A DNA stretch of 33,747 nt, from the NCBI GenBank assembly GCA_964439135.1, contig CAYTNN010000017.1, positions 1 to 33,747 of the forward strand. The letters are read 5' to 3'. Position numbers and translations under genes: made by a program. The number at the start of each line of letters is the position of its first letter. Positions within the stretch are counted from its first letter, which is position 1. This document shows positions 30,897-33,747 of this stretch, piece after piece. Source of the DNA: JAFGPJ01 sp964439135. Its GTDB lineage: Bacteria; Planctomycetota; Phycisphaerae; Sedimentisphaerales; Anaerobacaceae. The notes beneath the pieces were generated by a model. It did no database searches. It worked only from the letters and a program-made list of their open reading frames with translations, and was not told the origin of the DNA.

Positions 30897-33747
30897 ATGC
30901 TCAGATATAACAAAATCTCATTGCTTATACTGGTATTAGCCATCTCTTCATTTAGCTCGACAAAGGTTGCGAGTTCTGCTTCTTTGGTAATCAACGAATT
31001 TATGGCTTCAAACAACAGTTCTATTGAAGATTCACAAGGCCAGTACGATGACTGGATCGAAATTCACAACTACGGCGACGATGCCATTGATATCGGCGGC
31101 ATGTACCTGACGGACAATCTGTCGGCCCCGACCAAGTGGCGGATTCCAGGCAATAATCCCGCTGCCACGACTATTGTCGCTGGCGGTTATCTATTGATAT
31201 GGGCCGACAACGATACAACCGACGCCGGGCTGCACGCGAATTTTAAGCTCAGTACCGATGGCGAAGAAATAAGTCTTTTCGACAGCGACGGCATTACTCT
31301 GATCGACAGCGTAGTTTTTGACAACCAGACTGCCAATATCTCCTATGGCCGGTATCCCGATGCCAGTGACTACTGGCAGACTTTTGATTCACCAAGCCCG
31401 GGAACCCAAAATATTAGTGCGTATTTGGGCGAGGTTGCAGACACTAAATTCAGCCACAACCGCGGTTTTTACGAAGCACCTTTCTCCGTAACAATCGCGA
31501 CAGAAACGAAGGACGCAACCATTTATTACACGCTCGACGGCACCGAACCATTTGACATTGAAGGCCGATTTCCAACAGGTACCGCCTATACTGCTCCTAT
31601 CCCGATCACCACTACTACGACTCTGCGAGCGATGGCTTTCAAGCCGGGCTTCAAACCCAGCAATATGGATGCCCATACCTACATCTTTCTTGATGATGTC
31701 CTTAAACAGAATGGTGCCGGATTTCCTAACACATGGGGACATGCCGGAGCCGATTACGAGATGGATCAAGAGGTTGTCAATGATTCGGCTTATCGTAACA
31801 GAATCAAAGATGACCTCAAGGCGGTTCCGACGATCTCGTTGGTGATGACCGTTGACGATTGGTTTAATCGCAGTTCGGACCCGGCCATCGGCGGTATATA
31901 TGCCAATCCAGCCTGGGAGGATATCTACAGGGAACCGGCCGAACGGTCCGTCTCGGTCGAGTTCTTTGATCCGGCCACATCGCTGCAGTTCCAGCTCCAG
32001 GCGGGCGTGCGATTGGCGGGCGGCAGCAGTACTCAGCCCTGGAAAATGGACAAATTGTCTATGAGGCTGAAATTCACCAGCCAGTTTGGTGATACAAAGC
32101 TTAGATTTCCAGTATTCGGAGATCAAGCGACAGACGTATTCGATACTCTTGTGCTGGACGCCCGCATGAACAACTCCTGGGCCTACGGTGGCGGAGTCGG
32201 AGTCAGCAGGCCGGGAATGGGTCAGCGAGATTTGGCTCAATACACCCGGGACCAGTATGTATGCGACATTCATAACGCTATGGGCGGCTTTTCTCCGCAG
32301 GGCAGGCATGTCCACTTGTATCTTAACGGCCTATACTGGGGATTGTACTGGGTTCATGAGCGGCCGGATGAGCACTTCGCCGCCGCTTACTTCGGAGGCC
32401 AAGATGAAGATTACGATGTTCTCAAGCACAATGCCGGTCAAGTCATCAACGGCTCCGGCACAGACTACAACAGAATGTTTAATCTCGCCAATTCCGGTCT
32501 GAGATCCGATGAGCAGTACGAATCGATACAACAGTATCTGGATGTACCAAACCTTATCGATTACCTGATAACGAACTACTACGTCGGCAATACCGACTGG
32601 GCACACCAAAACTGGTATGCAACGCGCAGCCGCGTCGATCCCGACAGCCGATGGCGATATCATAGCTGGGATGCCGAACATGTTATGGAAGGGTTTAACG
32701 ACGACGTGACACAAAGAAACGACAGCGGCGGCCCGACACGCCTTCACTATAGGTTGGCAGAAAATGCCGAATATCGCATGCTCTTCGCCGACCATGTTCA
32801 TCGTCACTTTTTCAACGACGGCATTCTTACTCCGCAAGGCGCAATGAATCTCTATCAGATACGTCTTAACGAAGTGGACCGGGCCGTCGTCGGCGAATCG
32901 GCGAGATGGGGCGACAACCACCGCTCGACGCCTTATACCAGAAACGTCGAATGGGTACGCGAGCGCGACTGGCTCAATCGTGAATACTTCCCGCAGCGAA
33001 AGGCAATCGTCTTTAACCAGCTCAAACAACGAGGCTGGTATCCGGACGTCGATGCCCCGGACTTCAATATCAACGGGGCTTATCGGCACGGCGGCCAGAT
33101 TTCGTCAGAAGACTCGCTCTCGATGAATGCCCCGGCCGGGACAATATGGTACACGCTTGACGGTTCCGACCCACGCATACAGGACACAACACCGCAGGCG
33201 ACCGTTCTAGCGCCTGAGAACGCCGACAAGCAGGCGATCGTTCCGACCGGCAATATTGGCGAAAACTGGCAAGGCGGCGGAATTTTCGATGATTCGGCAT
33301 GGCTGTCCTGCACCGGCTCACCCGGCGGTGTCGGTTTCGAAAGAACCTCAGGCTACCAGGACTTCATCACTCTTGATCTCTTGGAGCAGATGTATGCCAG
33401 GAATGCCACGTGCTATGTCCGCATACCTTTCACAATTAATGCCAACTACACTTCTTTGAAGCTGAACGTCAGGTACGATGACGGTTTTGTCGCCTACATA
33501 AACGGCGTCGAAGTAGCAAGGCGTAATTTCGACGGCACGCCGGCCTGGGACTCCAGGGCCAGCACCAGCCACTCCGATTCGGCGGCGATACTGTTAGAGA
33601 GCATCGATATTTCTGAATTTCTCGACAATCTAAAACAGGGTGACAATGTATTGGCCATCCACGCCATGAACAGCTCCACCACAAGCTCCGACTTTCTTAT
33701 CTCCGCCGAATTACTGGCAATACAAGGTGGTTCCAACGATAATAATC
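30897..33747 (+). CDS. Secreted lamin-tail/CotH-kinase modular protein, 3' truncated by window end
   Basis: The frame stays open from the ATG to the right edge, about 950 residues. A signal peptide covers about 1-28. A lamin-tail domain follows (about 30-168: LVINEFMASN, DDWIEIHNYGDDAIDIGGMYLTDN). Next is a chitobiase C-terminal-like domain (about 193-260, YYTLDGTEPF). A CotH-type domain spans about 308-711 (HLYLNGLYWGLYWVHERPDE, YYVGNTDWAHQNWY, WRYHSWDAEH with Asp592). A second YTLDGSDPR module lies near 750, then a beta domain (from about 781) with VRYDDGFVAYINGVEVA. CotH domains are atypical kinases that phosphorylate spore-coat proteins in Bacillus; in secreted planctomycete proteins the target is unknown. 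The C-terminus and any sorting signal lie outside the window. Confidence 0.88.
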   Translation, partial: MLRYNKISLLILVLAISSFSSTKVASSASLVINEFMASNNSSIEDSQGQYDDWIEIHNYGDDAIDIGGMYLTDNLSAPTKWRIPGNNPAATTIVAGGYLLIWADNDTTDAGLHANFKLSTDGEEISLFDSDGITLIDSVVFDNQTANISYGRYPDASDYWQTFDSPSPGTQNISAYLGEVADTKFSHNRGFYEAPFSVTIATETKDATIYYTLDGTEPFDIEGRFPTGTAYTAPIPITTTTTLRAMAFKPGFKPSNMDAHTYIFLDDVLKQNGAGFPNTWGHAGADYEMDQEVVNDSAYRNRIKDDLKAVPTISLVMTVDDWFNRSSDPAIGGIYANPAWEDIYREPAERSVSVEFFDPATSLQFQLQAGVRLAGGSSTQPWKMDKLSMRLKFTSQFGDTKLRFPVFGDQATDVFDTLVLDARMNNSWAYGGGVGVSRPGMGQRDLAQYTRDQYVCDIHNAMGGFSPQGRHVHLYLNGLYWGLYWVHERPDEHFAAAYFGGQDEDYDVLKHNAGQVINGSGTDYNRMFNLANSGLRSDEQYESIQQYLDVPNLIDYLITNYYVGNTDWAHQNWYATRSRVDPDSRWRYHSWDAEHVMEGFNDDVTQRNDSGGPTRLHYRLAENAEYRMLFADHVHRHFFNDGILTPQGAMNLYQIRLNEVDRAVVGESARWGDNHRSTPYTRNVEWVRERDWLNREYFPQRKAIVFNQLKQRGWYPDVDAPDFNINGAYRHGGQISSEDSLSMNAPAGTIWYTLDGSDPRIQDTTPQATVLAPENADKQAIVPTGNIGENWQGGGIFDDSAWLSCTGSPGGVGFERTSGYQDFITLDLLEQMYARNATCYVRIPFTINANYTSLKLNVRYDDGFVAYINGVEVARRNFDGTPAWDSRASTSHSDSAAILLESIDISEFLDNLKQGDNVLAIHAMNSSTTSSDFLISAELLAIQGGSNDNN

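Noticed and set aside
1..33747. tRNA, rRNA, CRISPR array, prophage or transposase genes
   Set aside because: None could be recognised on either strand; intergenic gaps showed no cloverleaf, no spaced repeats and no recombinase or phage motifs.

Overview
The window looks like a chromosomal segment of a Gram-negative planctomycete, most likely from the Phycisphaerae side of Planctomycetota. This placement is an inference from gene content; no rRNA is present. The clues are a type IV prepilin-like protein with an H-x-DG-type C-terminus, very large secreted FN3/PA14/lamin-tail/CotH proteins, DUF1080 and DUF1593 sugar-related exoproteins, a tiny histone H1-like protein, lpxB (so an outer membrane), and SFPRRRESS-type intergenic palindromes.

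Layout. 1-4680: end of a LamG-type protein, a prepilin-like protein, a 1064-aa modular exoprotein and a strong terminator. 4692-5308: a decayed minus-strand module remnant with an in-frame stop, then a 125-bp element with 18-bp terminal inverted repeats. 5309-7457: lpxB and an EamA transporter. 7523-7626: a second inverted-repeat element. 7704-12486: an apparently exported M3 oligoendopeptidase, a MacB/LolCDE-type ABC pair and, on the minus strand, signal peptidase I. 12780-13454: a DUF1080 lipoprotein. 13704-18272: gyrA and the DNA polymerase III delta gene, almost contiguous, meeting a convergent DUF1848 gene. A double-hairpin repeat lies in the 60-nt overlap of these two genes and encodes most of both C-terminal tails. 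18453-24031: a DUF1593 exoprotein, then minus-strand genes for a KaiC-like/PEP-synthase-type fusion and glutamate dehydrogenase. 24217-28204: a divergent LysR regulator, a HAD phosphatase, a lipoprotein and a 513-aa protein with an embedded HPr-like domain. 28239-30522: a membrane protein (minus), a flavodoxin, a histone H1-like protein and a FabZ-like dehydratase. 30897-end: a truncated CotH-family exoprotein.

How the genes relate. Core functions (LpxB, GyrA, HolA, LepB, GdhA, FabZ) alternate with a surface/secretion repertoire. GdhA and the LysR gene share a 185-bp divergent control region rich in dyads. The two most unusual proteins are the 860-aa fusion, whose KaiC-like N-terminus lacks a Walker A motif ahead of a PPDK-N-type ATP-grasp, and the 513-aa protein, which carries both the HPr phospho-His and, exactly 31 residues later, the regulatory Ser. 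Neither has a clear pathway here. I found no CRISPR array, tRNA, rRNA, phage or transposase.
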